Positions 14,033 to 22,807 are shown, counted from the first letter of the stretch. The stretch: 33,294 nt of DNA from NAT127 sp041655035 (GCA_041655035.1 JBAZCN010000023.1:1-33294), one strand, 5' to 3'. Program-made: numbers and translations. The notes: a model not told the origin generated them from the sequence alone.

Positions 14033-15466
14033 ATGAGCGGTATTGCTGCGACCGGCGCTGCGCCGGATTACAACGTCAAGGTGGTCAAGCAATTTACCAT
14101 CATGACAGTGGTATGGGGCATCGTCGGTATGCTGGTGGGCGTGCTGATTGCCGCCCAGCTGGTATGGCCTGACTTCAGTTTCGGCCCCTGGTTTCACTTC
14201 GGCCGGCTGCGGCCACTGCACACCAACGCGGTGATTTTTGCGTTTGGCGGCTGTGCGCTGTTCGCATCTTCCTACTGGGTGGTGCAGCGCACGTGCCAGG
14301 CGCGGCTGTTCGGCGGCTGGCTGGTGCCCTTCACCTTCTGGGGCTGGCAGCTGGTGATCGTCGCCGCGGCCATCACCCTGCCGCTCGGCTACACCAGCAC
14401 CAAGGAGTACGCCGAGCTGGAATGGCCCATCGATATCCTCATCGCCCTGGTGTGGATCAGCTACGCCATCGTGTTCTTCGGCACCATCGCCAGGCGCAAA
14501 CCGAAGCATATCTATGTGGCCAACTGGTTTTTCGGTGCTTTCATCCTCACCATCGCGATGCTCCATATCGTCAATAACGCGGCGTTGCCGGTGACCTTCT
14601 GGAAATCCTATTCGGCCTACGCCGGCGTCACCGACGCCATGGTCCAGTGGTGGTACGGCCACAACGCGGTGGGCTTTTATCTGACCGCGGGCTTCCTCGG
14701 GATGATGTACTACTTCGTGCCCAAGCAGGCGGGGCGTCCGGTGTATTCCTACCGGCTGTCGATCGTCCACTTCTGGGCGCTGATCGCGATCTATGTCTGG
14801 GCCGGCCCTCACCACCTGCATTACTCCGCGCTGCCGGACTGGACCCAGAACCTCGGCATGGTGATGTCGATCATTCTCCTGGCGCCCTCCTGGGGCGGCA
14901 TGATCAACGGCATGATGACCCTGTCCGGCGCCTGGCACAAACTGCGGACCGACCCGACCTTGCGCTTCCTGGTGGTGTCGCTGTCGTTCTACGGCATGGC
15001 CACCTTCGAAGGTCCGATGATGGCGATCAAGACCGTCAACGCCCTGTCCCACGCTACCGACTGGACCATCGGCCACGTCCACTCCGGTGCCCTCGGCTGG
15101 GTGGCGATGATCACCATCGGCTCGGTCTACCACCTGGTGCCGGTGCTGTGGGGTAAAAAAGCGATGTACAGCGTACCGCTGATCAACCTGCACTTCTGGA
15201 TGGCGACCATCGGCACGGTGCTGTATATCGCCTCGATGTGGGTCAACGGCATCGCCCAGGGCCTGATGTGGCGGGCGTTCAATACCGACGGCACGCTGAC
15301 CTACAGCTTCGTCGAATCCCTGCAGGCCAGCTATCCCGGCTATCTGGTGCGCCTGCTCGGCGGCTTCCTGTTCTTCGCCGGTATGCTGGTGATGGCCTAC
15401 AACACCTGGCGCACCATCAGCCCCCGTCATGAACCGGTACTGGCTGCCGAACCTCGGACCGCATAA
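14033..15466 (+). CDS. ccoN: cbb3-type cytochrome c oxidase subunit I
   Basis: A 477-residue catalytic subunit of the high-affinity terminal oxidase, about 12 membrane helices, holding low-spin heme b and the heme b3-CuB centre. Visible ligands: H63 ('RPLHTNAV') and H350 for low-spin heme, H348 ('GHVHSGALGW') for heme b3, and H210 ('WWYGHNAVGF') with H260-H261 ('GPHHLHYS') for CuB. Y254 in 'IAIYVWAGPHH' is at the position of the cbb3-specific cross-linked Tyr in helix VII. The length is the family norm. The ATG at 14033 has AGGA 7 nt upstream. It is the first gene of ccoNOQP, 12 nt from ccoO, preceded by an Anr/FNR box. Confidence 0.98.
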   Translation: MSGIAATGAAPDYNVKVVKQFTIMTVVWGIVGMLVGVLIAAQLVWPDFSFGPWFHFGRLRPLHTNAVIFAFGGCALFASSYWVVQRTCQARLFGGWLVPFTFWGWQLVIVAAAITLPLGYTSTKEYAELEWPIDILIALVWISYAIVFFGTIARRKPKHIYVANWFFGAFILTIAMLHIVNNAALPVTFWKSYSAYAGVTDAMVQWWYGHNAVGFYLTAGFLGMMYYFVPKQAGRPVYSYRLSIVHFWALIAIYVWAGPHHLHYSALPDWTQNLGMVMSIILLAPSWGGMINGMMTLSGAWHKLRTDPTLRFLVVSLSFYGMATFEGPMMAIKTVNALSHATDWTIGHVHSGALGWVAMITIGSVYHLVPVLWGKKAMYSVPLINLHFWMATIGTVLYIASMWVNGIAQGLMWRAFNTDGTLTYSFVESLQASYPGYLVRLLGGFLFFAGMLVMAYNTWRTISPRHEPVLAAEPRTA

Positions 15467-15478
15467 GGAGCGACGACT

Positions 15479-16093
15479 GTGAAACATGAGATTGTCGAAA
15501 AAAACATCGGTCTGATGATCGTGCTGATCCTGGTGGCCATCAGTTTTGGCGGGCTGGCCCAGATCGTTCCCCAGTTCTTCTCGAAGGTCACCACCGAGCC
15601 CCTGGAAGGGCTGGAGCCCTATCCGCCGCTGGTGCTCGAGGGTCGCGACATCTATATCCGCGAGGGCTGCCACGTCTGCCATACCCAGAAAGTCCGCCCG
15701 CTGCGCGCCGAGACCGAGCGCTACGGTCACTATTCGGTCGCCGGTGAGGGCGCCTACGAGCGCCCCTTCCTGTGGGGTTCGAAGCGCACCGGGCCGGACC
15801 TCGCCCGGGTGGGCGGCCGCTACAGTGACGAATGGCATCGCGCCCACCTCTACAACCCCCGCGACGTGGTCCCCGAGTCGAACATGCCCGCCTATCCCTG
15901 GCTGTTCAACAACCAGGTGACCGGCAAGGATACGGTGGCCAAGATGCGCACCCTGAAAAAGCTCGGCGTGCCTTATGCCGATGCCGATATCGAGGCCGCC
16001 GCCGAGGTGTTTTCCGGCACCGATACCCGGGAGATCGACGCCCTGGTGGCCTATCTGCAACAGCTGGGGATCTTGCTCCAGCACAAACGCTAG
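15479..16093 (+). CDS. ccoO: cbb3-type cytochrome c oxidase subunit II, monoheme cytochrome c
   Basis: A 204-residue membrane-anchored cytochrome c that passes electrons to CcoN. One N-terminal helix (about 10-30) anchors a periplasmic domain with a single heme motif C64-x-x-C67-H68 ('REGCHVCHTQKVRPL') and the axial Met136 in 'ESNMPAYPWLF'. 'ERPFLWGSKRTGPDLARVGGRYSDEWH' is the CcoO signature stretch (positions about 15757-15838). Translation starts at GTG 15479 with AAGGAG at 15465-15470. It is followed by ccoQ after 11 nt. Confidence 0.98.
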   Translation: MKHEIVEKNIGLMIVLILVAISFGGLAQIVPQFFSKVTTEPLEGLEPYPPLVLEGRDIYIREGCHVCHTQKVRPLRAETERYGHYSVAGEGAYERPFLWGSKRTGPDLARVGGRYSDEWHRAHLYNPRDVVPESNMPAYPWLFNNQVTGKDTVAKMRTLKKLGVPYADADIEAAAEVFSGTDTREIDALVAYLQQLGILLQHKR

Positions 16094-16104
16094 GAGTGAA
16101 CGTC

Positions 16105-16347
16105 ATGGATCAGGGCACGCTCCAGGGCATCGGCACCATCCTCGCCATGGTGGCCTTTCTCGGTATCTGCTGGTGGGCTTACAGCGGCCGCAACAAGAAG
16201 CGCTTCGACGAGGCGGGCAAGTTGCCCTTTGTGGAGGATGAACCGTCGCGCAGCGAGCAGGAGAAGTCGCAGGACGAGCCTGAAAGCGATTCGCAGGGCG
16301 GTTCGGCAAGTGATTCGGAAAGCAATGAAACGAGGGGCAGCAGCTGA
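16105..16347 (+). CDS. ccoQ: cbb3-type oxidase subunit IV CcoQ with long acidic tail
   Basis: An 80-residue small subunit that stabilises the cbb3 complex. One membrane helix (about 7-26, 'GIGTILAMVAFLGICWWAYSG') is followed by the CcoQ-type 'RNKKRFDEAGKLPFVEDE' and then a tail of about 30 residues rich in Ser, Asp, Glu and Gln ending NETRGSS. Usual CcoQ is about 50-60 residues and stops near the 'LPF..DE' segment, so the tail is an extension. The ATG at 16105 follows GGAG at 16092-16095. The stop overlaps the ccoP ATG by 1 nt (TGATG). Confidence 0.93.
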   Translation: MDQGTLQGIGTILAMVAFLGICWWAYSGRNKKRFDEAGKLPFVEDEPSRSEQEKSQDEPESDSQGGSASDSESNETRGSS

Positions 16348-17246
16348 TGAGCAGCTTTTGGAGTTGGTGGGTCATTGTCATCGTAGTCATCAATATCGGG
16401 GGCGCCCTGTGGCTGCTGCTGGCCAACCGCAAAGTCACCGTCGTGCGCCGGGAAGGGGACACTGACGCGCCCAAGACCGGACACGCCTACGACGGCATCG
16501 AGGAGTACGACAACCCGCTGCCGGCCTGGTGGTTCAAGATGTACGTGGGCACCGTGGTGTTCTCGGTCATCTATCTGGTGCTCTACCCCGGGCTCGGCAA
16601 TTTCCCCGGCGTGCTGGGCTGGACGTCCACCGGGCAGTGGGAGCAACAGGTGACCGAGGCCGAGGAGCGCTATGGACCGCTGTTCGCCCGCTATCGGGAT
16701 ATCCCGGTGGAGGAGCTGGCGGCCAACCCCGAGGCGCTCAAGATGGGCGCCCGGCTGTTCGCCAACAACTGCTCGGTATGCCACGGCACCGATGGTCGCG
16801 GCGGTTACGGCTTCCCCAACCTGGCGGACGACGACTGGCTGTACGGCGGCAGCGCCGAGAATATCCGCGCTTCCATCACTCATGGGCGCGCCGGGATGAT
16901 GACGCCGTTTGGCCAGGTTCTGGGCGAACAGGGCGTGGTCGATACGGCCAACTATGTGTTCAGCCTGAGCGGTCGCGACCACGACGCCGCCAGCGCCGAG
17001 CGCGGCGGCGCCCTGTTTGCCACTTACTGCGTGGCTTGCCACGGCGCCGATGCCAAGGGCAACCAGTTGATCGGCGCGCCGAACCTGACCGACAACATCT
17101 GGCTGTACGGCGGTTCGCCGGAAATCGTCAGGCATACCATTCGCAACGGCCGGCAGGGCAACATGCCCGCTCAGCAGGAATTGCTCAAGGACGACCGGAT
17201 CCACCTGCTGACGGCTTATGTATACAGCCTGTCGCAGCAGGACTGA
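16347..17246 (+). CDS. ccoP: cbb3-type cytochrome c oxidase subunit III, diheme cytochrome c
   Basis: A 299-residue periplasmic diheme subunit with two N-terminal helices (about 8-25 and 62-82), then two cytochrome c domains with heme motifs C142-x-x-C145-H146 and C228-x-x-C231-H232. Candidate axial Met residues are M184/M185 ('RAGMMTPFG') and M273 ('GNMPAQ'). 'HxYDGIEEYDNPLPAWW' between the helices is the classic CcoP N-terminal motif. The two-helix form is the usual one in gammaproteobacteria. Its start overlaps the ccoQ stop. A 147-bp gap follows before ccoG, in which I see no Anr box. Confidence 0.98.
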   Translation: MSSFWSWWVIVIVVINIGGALWLLLANRKVTVVRREGDTDAPKTGHAYDGIEEYDNPLPAWWFKMYVGTVVFSVIYLVLYPGLGNFPGVLGWTSTGQWEQQVTEAEERYGPLFARYRDIPVEELAANPEALKMGARLFANNCSVCHGTDGRGGYGFPNLADDDWLYGGSAENIRASITHGRAGMMTPFGQVLGEQGVVDTANYVFSLSGRDHDAASAERGGALFATYCVACHGADAKGNQLIGAPNLTDNIWLYGGSPEIVRHTIRNGRQGNMPAQQELLKDDRIHLLTAYVYSLSQQD

Positions 17247-17393
17247 AACTCGCCCGCGGCGCACGGCGCCTGTCGCCGTTCGGGGGGAGTGGGTTCGGAC
17301 CCGGTCGGGATGACTGCAGGGGGCGATGCGTCCCCTCTCCATGGCGGGAGAGCCCGGACAGATGTTTTGGTCGTATCCTGAGTGGAGAAGTTC

Positions 17394-18815
17394 ATGACTG
17401 AAGGCAACCAGCGGGACCGTGCGGCCAGCGAAGAGGTGGTGCAGGTTCTCGATCTCTACGAAACCCGCGAAAAGATCTATACGCGGCGGCTCAAGGGGTT
17501 CTACCGCAGCCTGGCCAGCTGGACCTGGATACCTCTGCTGGGCGGTTACTTTCTGCTGCCGTGGCTTAATTTCGCCGGCCGTCAGGCGGTGTGGTTCGAC
17601 CTGCCCGCCCGCAAGTTCCACATTCTCGGGCTGACCTTCTGGCCCCAGGATTTCATGCTGCTGGCCTGGCTGCTGATCATCGCCGCTTTCGCCCTGTTCA
17701 CCGTCACCGTGCTGGTGGGGCGTGTCTGGTGTGGCTTTACCTGCCCGCAGACCGTATGGACCATGCTGTTCATCGGTGCGGAACATCTGTGGGAAGGGGA
17801 TCGCAACCAGCGCATCAAGCTCGACAAGGCTCCGTGGAGCGCCAACAAGGTGATCCGCAAGGGTGGCAAGCAGGCCAGCTGGGTGCTGATCGCCCTGGTC
17901 ACCGGCTTTACCTTCGTCGGCTACTTCAATCCGATCCGCGAACTGGTGCCGGATTTCTTCACGCTGAACGCCCATCCGGCAGCGGTGTTCTGGACGTTGT
18001 TTTTTGCCTTCATGACCTACATGAACGCCGGTTTCCTGCGCGAACAGGTGTGCATGTACATGTGCCCCTACGCGCGTTTCCAGGCGGTGATGTTCGATCG
18101 CGACACCCTGGTGGTGTCCTATGATGTCCGCCGCGGCGAGCCGCGGGGGGCGCGAAAAAAGGGCGCCGACCACGCCACCGAGGGCCTCGGGGACTGTGTG
18201 GATTGCAGCCTCTGTGTCCAGGTATGCCCGACCGGCATCGATATTCGCGACGGCCTGCAATACGAATGCATCAGCTGCGGCCTGTGCATCGACGCCTGTG
18301 ATGCGGTGATGGACAAGATGGGCTATCCCCGCAAGCTGATCAGCTTCACCACCGAGAACGCCCAGCAAACGGGCAAGACGCGGGTGCTGCGCCCGCGCTT
18401 TATCGGCTACAGCCTGGTGCTGCTGATGATGGCGTCGCTGTTCACCTGGACCGTCGCCACCCGGGTGCCGCTCGATATCAACGTGCTGCGCGAGCGCAAC
18501 CAGTTGTTCCGCGAGACCGCGGACGGTCTGGTGGAAAATGTCTATACCCTGCGGATCAACAACATGGACAATGGCGATCACCGCTATCGCATCGCGGTGC
18601 TCGGCGACTACGACTTCGCCATCAAGGGCGATCGCGAGGTCAGTGTCGCCGGCGGCGAAGTCTACACCACCCTGTTGCGCCTCGAAGTGGACCCCGGACT
18701 GCTCCGCGAACCGAACACCACGGTGGTCTTCGAAGTGACCGCCATCGACGATCCCGGGCTCGCGGTGCGGGAAGAAAGCCGCTTCATCGGCCCGTCACTG
18801 GGCGCCAGGCCCTAA
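17394..18815 (+). CDS. ccoG: cbb3 oxidase assembly protein CcoG (Cu reductase, FixG/RdxA)
   Basis: A 473-residue membrane ferredoxin that in Rhodobacter reduces Cu(II) for cbb3 assembly. It has several membrane helices in the first ~240 residues, Cys motifs 'WCGFTCPQTVWT' (C113, C117) and 'CMYMCPYARFQ', then a 2x[4Fe-4S] ferredoxin domain ('CVDCSLCVQVCPTGID' and 'CISCGLCIDACDAVM'). A C-terminal Ig-like FixG domain follows the last helix. The ATG at 17394 is preferred, with GGAG at 17384-17387; an in-frame GTG at 17382 is the alternative. It heads the ccoG-H-I-S assembly genes that follow the structural operon. Confidence 0.96.
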   Translation: MTEGNQRDRAASEEVVQVLDLYETREKIYTRRLKGFYRSLASWTWIPLLGGYFLLPWLNFAGRQAVWFDLPARKFHILGLTFWPQDFMLLAWLLIIAAFALFTVTVLVGRVWCGFTCPQTVWTMLFIGAEHLWEGDRNQRIKLDKAPWSANKVIRKGGKQASWVLIALVTGFTFVGYFNPIRELVPDFFTLNAHPAAVFWTLFFAFMTYMNAGFLREQVCMYMCPYARFQAVMFDRDTLVVSYDVRRGEPRGARKKGADHATEGLGDCVDCSLCVQVCPTGIDIRDGLQYECISCGLCIDACDAVMDKMGYPRKLISFTTENAQQTGKTRVLRPRFIGYSLVLLMMASLFTWTVATRVPLDINVLRERNQLFRETADGLVENVYTLRINNMDNGDHRYRIAVLGDYDFAIKGDREVSVAGGEVYTTLLRLEVDPGLLREPNTTVVFEVTAIDDPGLAVREESRFIGPSLGARP

Positions 18816-18837
18816 CCACAGACTACCGGAGAACATC

Positions 18838-19368
18838 TTGTCCCTCGCCGACACCGACACCAAACCCTGGTACCGCCAGTTCTGGCCCTGGTTCATCATC
18901 GCCCTGCCGGCATCGGTGGTGGTGGCGGGGCTGATCACGGTGTTCATCGCCTTCCGCCACGCCGACACGGTGGTGGTCGACGATTACTACCGGGAAGGAC
19001 TGGCGATCAACCAGCGCCTCGCCCAGGACGAGCTTGCCGCCGAGCTCGGTGTTGCCGCCGAGATCGACTTCGATACCCTGACCGGCGAGGTGCTGGTGGT
19101 GCTGAGCGGGGAGGGCGAGTTGCCGCAAACGCTCGAGCTGATGCTGCTGCACCCGGTGGATGCCGGTCGCGACCAGACCCTGGCGTTGAGCCGCATCGCC
19201 GCCGACCGCTACCGGGGCGACCTCGACAATGTGCCGGCGTCGCGCTATTACCTGCGCCTTGCCCCCGCTGGCGAACCCTCCTGGCGGCTGAATGGCGAGC
19301 TCGATTTTCGCGCCGCCAAGCGTATCCGCCTGGCGCCCGGCGCGGCGCTGGGCAGCGGCGGGTCATGA
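18838..19368 (+). CDS. ccoH: FixH/CcoH family cbb3 assembly protein
   Basis: A 176-residue protein with one membrane helix (about 17-39) and a periplasmic domain. FixH features are the start 'KPWYRQFWPWFIIALPASVVVAGL', the segment 'DDYYREGLAINQRLAQDE' after the helix, and 'HPVDAGRDQTLALSRIAADRYRGDL'. Members are needed for cbb3 stability and copper-dependent assembly. Translation probably starts at TTG 18838, with GGAGAA at 18828-18833; no ATG is available near the conserved start. Its stop overlaps the ccoI ATG (ATGA). Confidence 0.9.
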   Translation: MSLADTDTKPWYRQFWPWFIIALPASVVVAGLITVFIAFRHADTVVVDDYYREGLAINQRLAQDELAAELGVAAEIDFDTLTGEVLVVLSGEGELPQTLELMLLHPVDAGRDQTLALSRIAADRYRGDLDNVPASRYYLRLAPAGEPSWRLNGELDFRAAKRIRLAPGAALGSGGS

Positions 19369-21797
19369 ACAACCGCCTGGCGGTCGCCACCGACTGTTAC
19401 CACTGCGGGCTGCCGGTGCCGCCGGGAAGCCATTATCCGGTGGTGATCGACGGCGCCGCCCAGGCGATGTGCTGCCCCGGCTGCCAGGCGGTGGCCAGCG
19501 CCATCGTCGACGGTGGCCTCGACCGCTTCTACCAGTATCGCTCCCAGCTGTCGTCAACTCCCTCGGAAAAGAACCGCGAAGCAGAGGTTTTCGCTAGCTA
19601 CGATTTGCCGGAGGTCCAGCGGGACTTTGTCCGGCAGGAGGCCGATGGCGCCTCGAGCACCGAGTTGCAGATCACTGGCATCACCTGTTCCGCCTGCGCC
19701 TGGCTGATCGAGCACCACCTTGCCAAAGTGCCTGGCTTGATCAGCCTGACCGTCAATGTGTCCACCCACCGCGCCAGGGTGAAATGGCATCCCGGGTTAG
19801 CGGTGAGCGAGATCCTGGCGGCCTTTGATGAGATCGGCTACGAAGCCCGCCCGGCGGGTGATGTCGAAGCGGAGAAGAAGCGCGACCGCGAGGCCAAGTT
19901 GTTCCTGTTGCGTCTCGGTGTGGCGGGCCTTGGCATGATGCAGGCTGGCCATGCCGCTATTGCACTTTACTTCGGGGCCTACACCGATATCGAGCCCGTG
20001 TGGGAATTGCTGTTGCGCTGGGTGAGCCTGGTGATCACAACGCCAATTGTTTTTTTCTCGTCGCAACCCTTCTTTGTCGCTGCCTGGCGCAGCCTCAAGA
20101 CCCGCCATCTGGTCATGGATGTGCCTGTCGCTCTGGCCATCGCCTTGGCCTATCTCGCCAGCGTCTGGGCTACCTTCACCATGAGTGGCGAAGTCTATTT
20201 CGACTCAGTGTCGATGTTTGCATTCCTGTTGCTGCTGGGGCGTTACCTGGAGATGCGGGTGCGTCATCGCAATGAATACTATTCGGCGACGCTGTCGCAG
20301 TTGATCCCGCCGGTCGCGACCCGCCTGGACACTTTCGGCGAGCAGGTCGTGGCAGTGAAAAGTCTGGTCGTCGGCGACTGCATCCGCGTTGCCAGCGGCG
20401 CGACCATTCCCTGTGATGGCGTGGTCGTCGAAGGGCGTAGTGCGGTGATCGAGGCGGTGCTGACGGGTGAGCAGAACCCGGTTGTCAAAGAGCCGGGCTC
20501 TGGGGTCAGCGCAGGAACCATCAATGGCGACAGTGCTCTGCAGATTCGCGTATCCCATGTTGGGCAGAATACGCGGCTTGGCACGATTCTCGATCTGGTG
20601 GCAAGCGCCCAGAGCGACAAGCCGCGAATGGCCACTCAGGCTGACCGCGTAGCCAGCTGGTTTGTCGCCGCCGTGTTACTGGTATCGGCAGGGGTGGCCG
20701 GAATCTGGTGGTTCATCGATTCGTCCCGTGCGCTCTGGGTGACCCTGTCGGTGCTGGTGGTGACCTGTCCTTGCGCGCTATCCCTGGCCACACCCACCGC
20801 GTTGACCGTGGCCAGTGGTGAGTTGCGGCGGCGGGGGTTTCTGATCTGCCGGGGCCATGTACTTGAAACGTTGGCGGTGGTTGACCGCTGTGTGTTCGAT
20901 AAGACGGGCACCCTGACCCTGGGCGACATGACTGTCAGGGCGGTGATACCGCTTGCCGATTACAGCGCCAGACAGCTGCTGGCGGTGGCCGCAGGATTGG
21001 AGAAGGGTTCATCACACCCGATTGCCGGGGCTTTTGCCAATGTCCATGGAGCGCGTCGCGCGGTGGATCAGCAAATGCGGGTAGGCGAGGGCGTGGCCGG
21101 CACGGTGGACGGTGTACCGTTTGCATTTGGCAAACCGGGGTTTGCCGCTGGCCGGTTTGGTCACGCCGTGCCTGAGTTGCCCGCGGACGGACTCGCTCTC
21201 CTTCTTGCCAATGACCACCAAGTCGTGGGCTGGATCGTTCTCGACGATACGCTGCGGCCGGGCGCTGAACAGGCCATTGCCGCCCTGGTCGCGGCCGGTG
21301 TCGCCGTAGAGCTGTTGAGTGGCGACCGTCCCGAAGCGGCAGCTGCCATAGCTGAACGCGTGGGAATGAACCACTGGGAAGGAGGCGCCACGCCCGAGCG
21401 CAAGCTTGCGCGCATCCGGGAGCTGCAGGCCGAGGGTCACCGTGTGTTGATGGTTGGTGATGGTATCAACGACGTGCCCGTACTGGGTGGCGCCGATGTA
21501 TCGGTGGCGATGGCCGAGGCGGCAGACGTGACCCGCCTGCATGCCGACAGCCTGCTGGTATCCGGTAATCTCGAGACATTGCCGGCGGCAGTGCGACTGG
21601 CGCGCAGAACCCGCGCCATCATCCGCCAAAATCACGGTTGGGCGCTTGGTTATAATCTTGTCGCGCTGCCATTGGCGACGGCGGGAATGATTCCTCCCTG
21701 GCTTGCCGCCATCGGCATGTCTCTCAGTTCACTGCTGGTGGTGCTCAACGCGCTGCGCCTGGGACGCCTGCAGCCGAGTATGGGGATGGGCGGCTAA
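19365..21797 (+). CDS. ccoI: Copper-exporting P1B-type ATPase CcoI (FixI)
   Basis: An 810-residue Cu+-ATPase that delivers copper for cbb3 assembly. The N-terminal Cys-rich domain ('CYHCGLPVPPG' and 'CCPGCQAV', residues 11-43; PF12156-like) precedes an HMA domain with C108-x-x-C111 ('GITCSACAW'). Then come the TGE actuator motif (367-369), the membrane CPC at 468-470, the phosphorylation site DKTGT at 512-516 and the hinge 'GDGINDVPVLGGADV'. The CcoI/CopA2 type is inferred from its place between fixH and ccoS. The GC content of sampled stretches (53% at 20041-20100, 55% at 20521-20580) is about 10 points below a neighbour (65% at 22261-22320), so part of the gene may have been replaced by recombination. 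Confidence 0.97.
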   Translation: MNNRLAVATDCYHCGLPVPPGSHYPVVIDGAAQAMCCPGCQAVASAIVDGGLDRFYQYRSQLSSTPSEKNREAEVFASYDLPEVQRDFVRQEADGASSTELQITGITCSACAWLIEHHLAKVPGLISLTVNVSTHRARVKWHPGLAVSEILAAFDEIGYEARPAGDVEAEKKRDREAKLFLLRLGVAGLGMMQAGHAAIALYFGAYTDIEPVWELLLRWVSLVITTPIVFFSSQPFFVAAWRSLKTRHLVMDVPVALAIALAYLASVWATFTMSGEVYFDSVSMFAFLLLLGRYLEMRVRHRNEYYSATLSQLIPPVATRLDTFGEQVVAVKSLVVGDCIRVASGATIPCDGVVVEGRSAVIEAVLTGEQNPVVKEPGSGVSAGTINGDSALQIRVSHVGQNTRLGTILDLVASAQSDKPRMATQADRVASWFVAAVLLVSAGVAGIWWFIDSSRALWVTLSVLVVTCPCALSLATPTALTVASGELRRRGFLICRGHVLETLAVVDRCVFDKTGTLTLGDMTVRAVIPLADYSARQLLAVAAGLEKGSSHPIAGAFANVHGARRAVDQQMRVGEGVAGTVDGVPFAFGKPGFAAGRFGHAVPELPADGLALLLANDHQVVGWIVLDDTLRPGAEQAIAALVAAGVAVELLSGDRPEAAAAIAERVGMNHWEGGATPERKLARIRELQAEGHRVLMVGDGINDVPVLGGADVSVAMAEAADVTRLHADSLLVSGNLETLPAAVRLARRTRAIIRQNHGWALGYNLVALPLATAGMIPPWLAAIGMSLSSLLVVLNALRLGRLQPSMGMGG

Positions 21798-22021
21798 TGG
21801 TCAGTATGCTGTTTCTGATCCCGCTGTCGTTGTTGTTGCTGTTGGCGGCGATCTGGGTACTGGTCTGGGCGGTGAATTCCGGGCAGTACGACGATATCGA
21901 GCGGGAAGGCGAGAGGATCCTCTTCGACGACGATCTGCCGCTTCCCGGCCAGGCAGTGCCGGGCCAGCAGCCATTGCCGGACGACAACAACGGAGGTGGC
22001 GGCGATGACCGGCCCGGCTGA
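21797..22021 (+). CDS. ccoS: cbb3-type oxidase assembly protein CcoS
   Basis: A 74-residue protein with one membrane helix (about 5-27) and the CcoS motif 'IWVLVWAVNSGQYDDIEREGERILFDDD' (positions about 21851-21935). CcoS is needed for cofactor insertion in cbb3 oxidase. The Pro/Gln/Gly/Asp-rich tail past residue 48 is variable in the family. The ATG overlaps the ccoI stop by 1 nt (TAATG), and the 3' end overlaps the next gene by 17 nt. Confidence 0.95.
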   Translation: MVSMLFLIPLSLLLLLAAIWVLVWAVNSGQYDDIEREGERILFDDDLPLPGQAVPGQQPLPDDNNGGGGDDRPG

Positions 22022-22721
22022 ACTGCTGCCCTTGCTGGCGATGGCAGGCATCGGCCTGCTCGGCGCCGGGCATTGCGTGGGTATGTGCGGCGGCATCGCC
22101 TCTGCGCTGGGCTTTGCCGGTGACGGCGAAGGCGGCGCAGGCAAGGTGCTGGGCTACAACCTGGGGCGGATTCTCAGCTATGGCGTTGCCGGTATGGCGG
22201 TGGCCAGCCTCGGTTACTGGGGGCGGGAATTTCTCGCCCTGGGGCCGGCGCTGCGGGTGCTCGCCGGCATCATCCTGGTGTTGCTGGGGCTGTACCTCGC
22301 CGGCTGGTGGAATCTGCTCGTCTATCTCGAACGGGGCGGTGCCAGGCTGTGGCGCCGGCTCCAGCCCTTGAGCCGGCGGCTGCTGCCGGTCGCCACTCCC
22401 GGCCAGGCGGTGCTGGTGGGCATGTTGTGGGGCTGGCTGCCCTGTGGACTGGTATACAGTGCGCTGGCCTACGCCGCGACGGCCGCCACGCCCTGGCAGG
22501 GCGGCCTGATGATGGTCAGCTTCGGCCTTGGCACGGCCCCGGCGATGGTTGCCGGCGGGCTGTTTGCCAGCCGCGCCAGGAGCCTGCTGCAGCGGCGCCA
22601 GTTGCGCGTGGCCATGGCGCTGGCGATGATCGCCTTTGGCTGCTGGACCCTGGCTTCGCAGGTTTTCCACAGTGGCCACGACCACGATTCGGGTCATGCC
22701 GAAGTACACCATCACCATTGA
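22005..22721 (+). CDS. DsbD_2/TauE-SafE-like membrane protein with His-rich tail
   Basis: A 238-residue inner-membrane protein with about six helices. The N-terminal 'GAGHCVGMCGGIASAL' (H23, C24, M27, C28) and the mid-protein 'GMLWGWLPCGLVYSAL' are characteristic of the PF13386 family (cytochrome biogenesis/sulfite exporter TauE/SafE-like), commonly found directly after ccoS. Thiol and Met residues in helix 1 plus a C-terminal 'HSGHDHDSGHAEVHHHH' suggest metal handling, probably copper, for cbb3 assembly; this is inference. The ATG at 22005 has GGAGG about 8 nt upstream; a GTG at 21996 is possible. It ends the assembly operon. Confidence 0.88.
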   Translation: MTGPAELLPLLAMAGIGLLGAGHCVGMCGGIASALGFAGDGEGGAGKVLGYNLGRILSYGVAGMAVASLGYWGREFLALGPALRVLAGIILVLLGLYLAGWWNLLVYLERGGARLWRRLQPLSRRLLPVATPGQAVLVGMLWGWLPCGLVYSALAYAATAATPWQGGLMMVSFGLGTAPAMVAGGLFASRARSLLQRRQLRVAMALAMIAFGCWTLASQVFHSGHDHDSGHAEVHHHH

Positions 22722-22765
22722 AGGAGGCGTTCACTATCCAAAGATCTGCTCGTTCGCTTTCTGAG

Positions 22766-22779
22766 TTGATATTTATCAA
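22766..22779 (+). promoter_or_regulatory. Perfect Anr/FNR box upstream of the Yip1 gene
   Basis: TTGAT-ATTT-ATCAA is an exact match to the FNR/Anr consensus. Its centre (22772.5) lies 32 nt before the centre of TATAAG (22802-22807), fitting class II activation at about -41.5 with a start near 22814. This promoter is separate from the cco assembly operon. Confidence 0.85.
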
Positions 22780-22801
22780 TACATCCAGTTCACTTGGCCG
22801 C

Positions 22802-22807
22802 TATAAG
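22802..22807 (+). promoter_or_regulatory. -10 element of the Anr-dependent Yip1 promoter
   Basis: TATAAG matches TATAAT at five of six positions and sits where a class II FNR promoter expects it relative to the box at 22766-22779. It leaves a short leader of about 22 nt before the ATG at 22837. Confidence 0.65.

Noticed and set aside
17247..17393. Separate Anr promoter for ccoG
   Set aside because: I searched the 147-bp ccoP-ccoG gap for TTGAT-N4-ATCAA and found no acceptable match.
13997..18581. Very long minus-strand open frames (695 and 800 codons) opposite the cco genes
   Set aside because: They are antisense shadows of the high-GC ccoNOQPG genes, with His/Gln/Gly/Arg-rich composition and no domain, while the plus-strand products are unambiguous.
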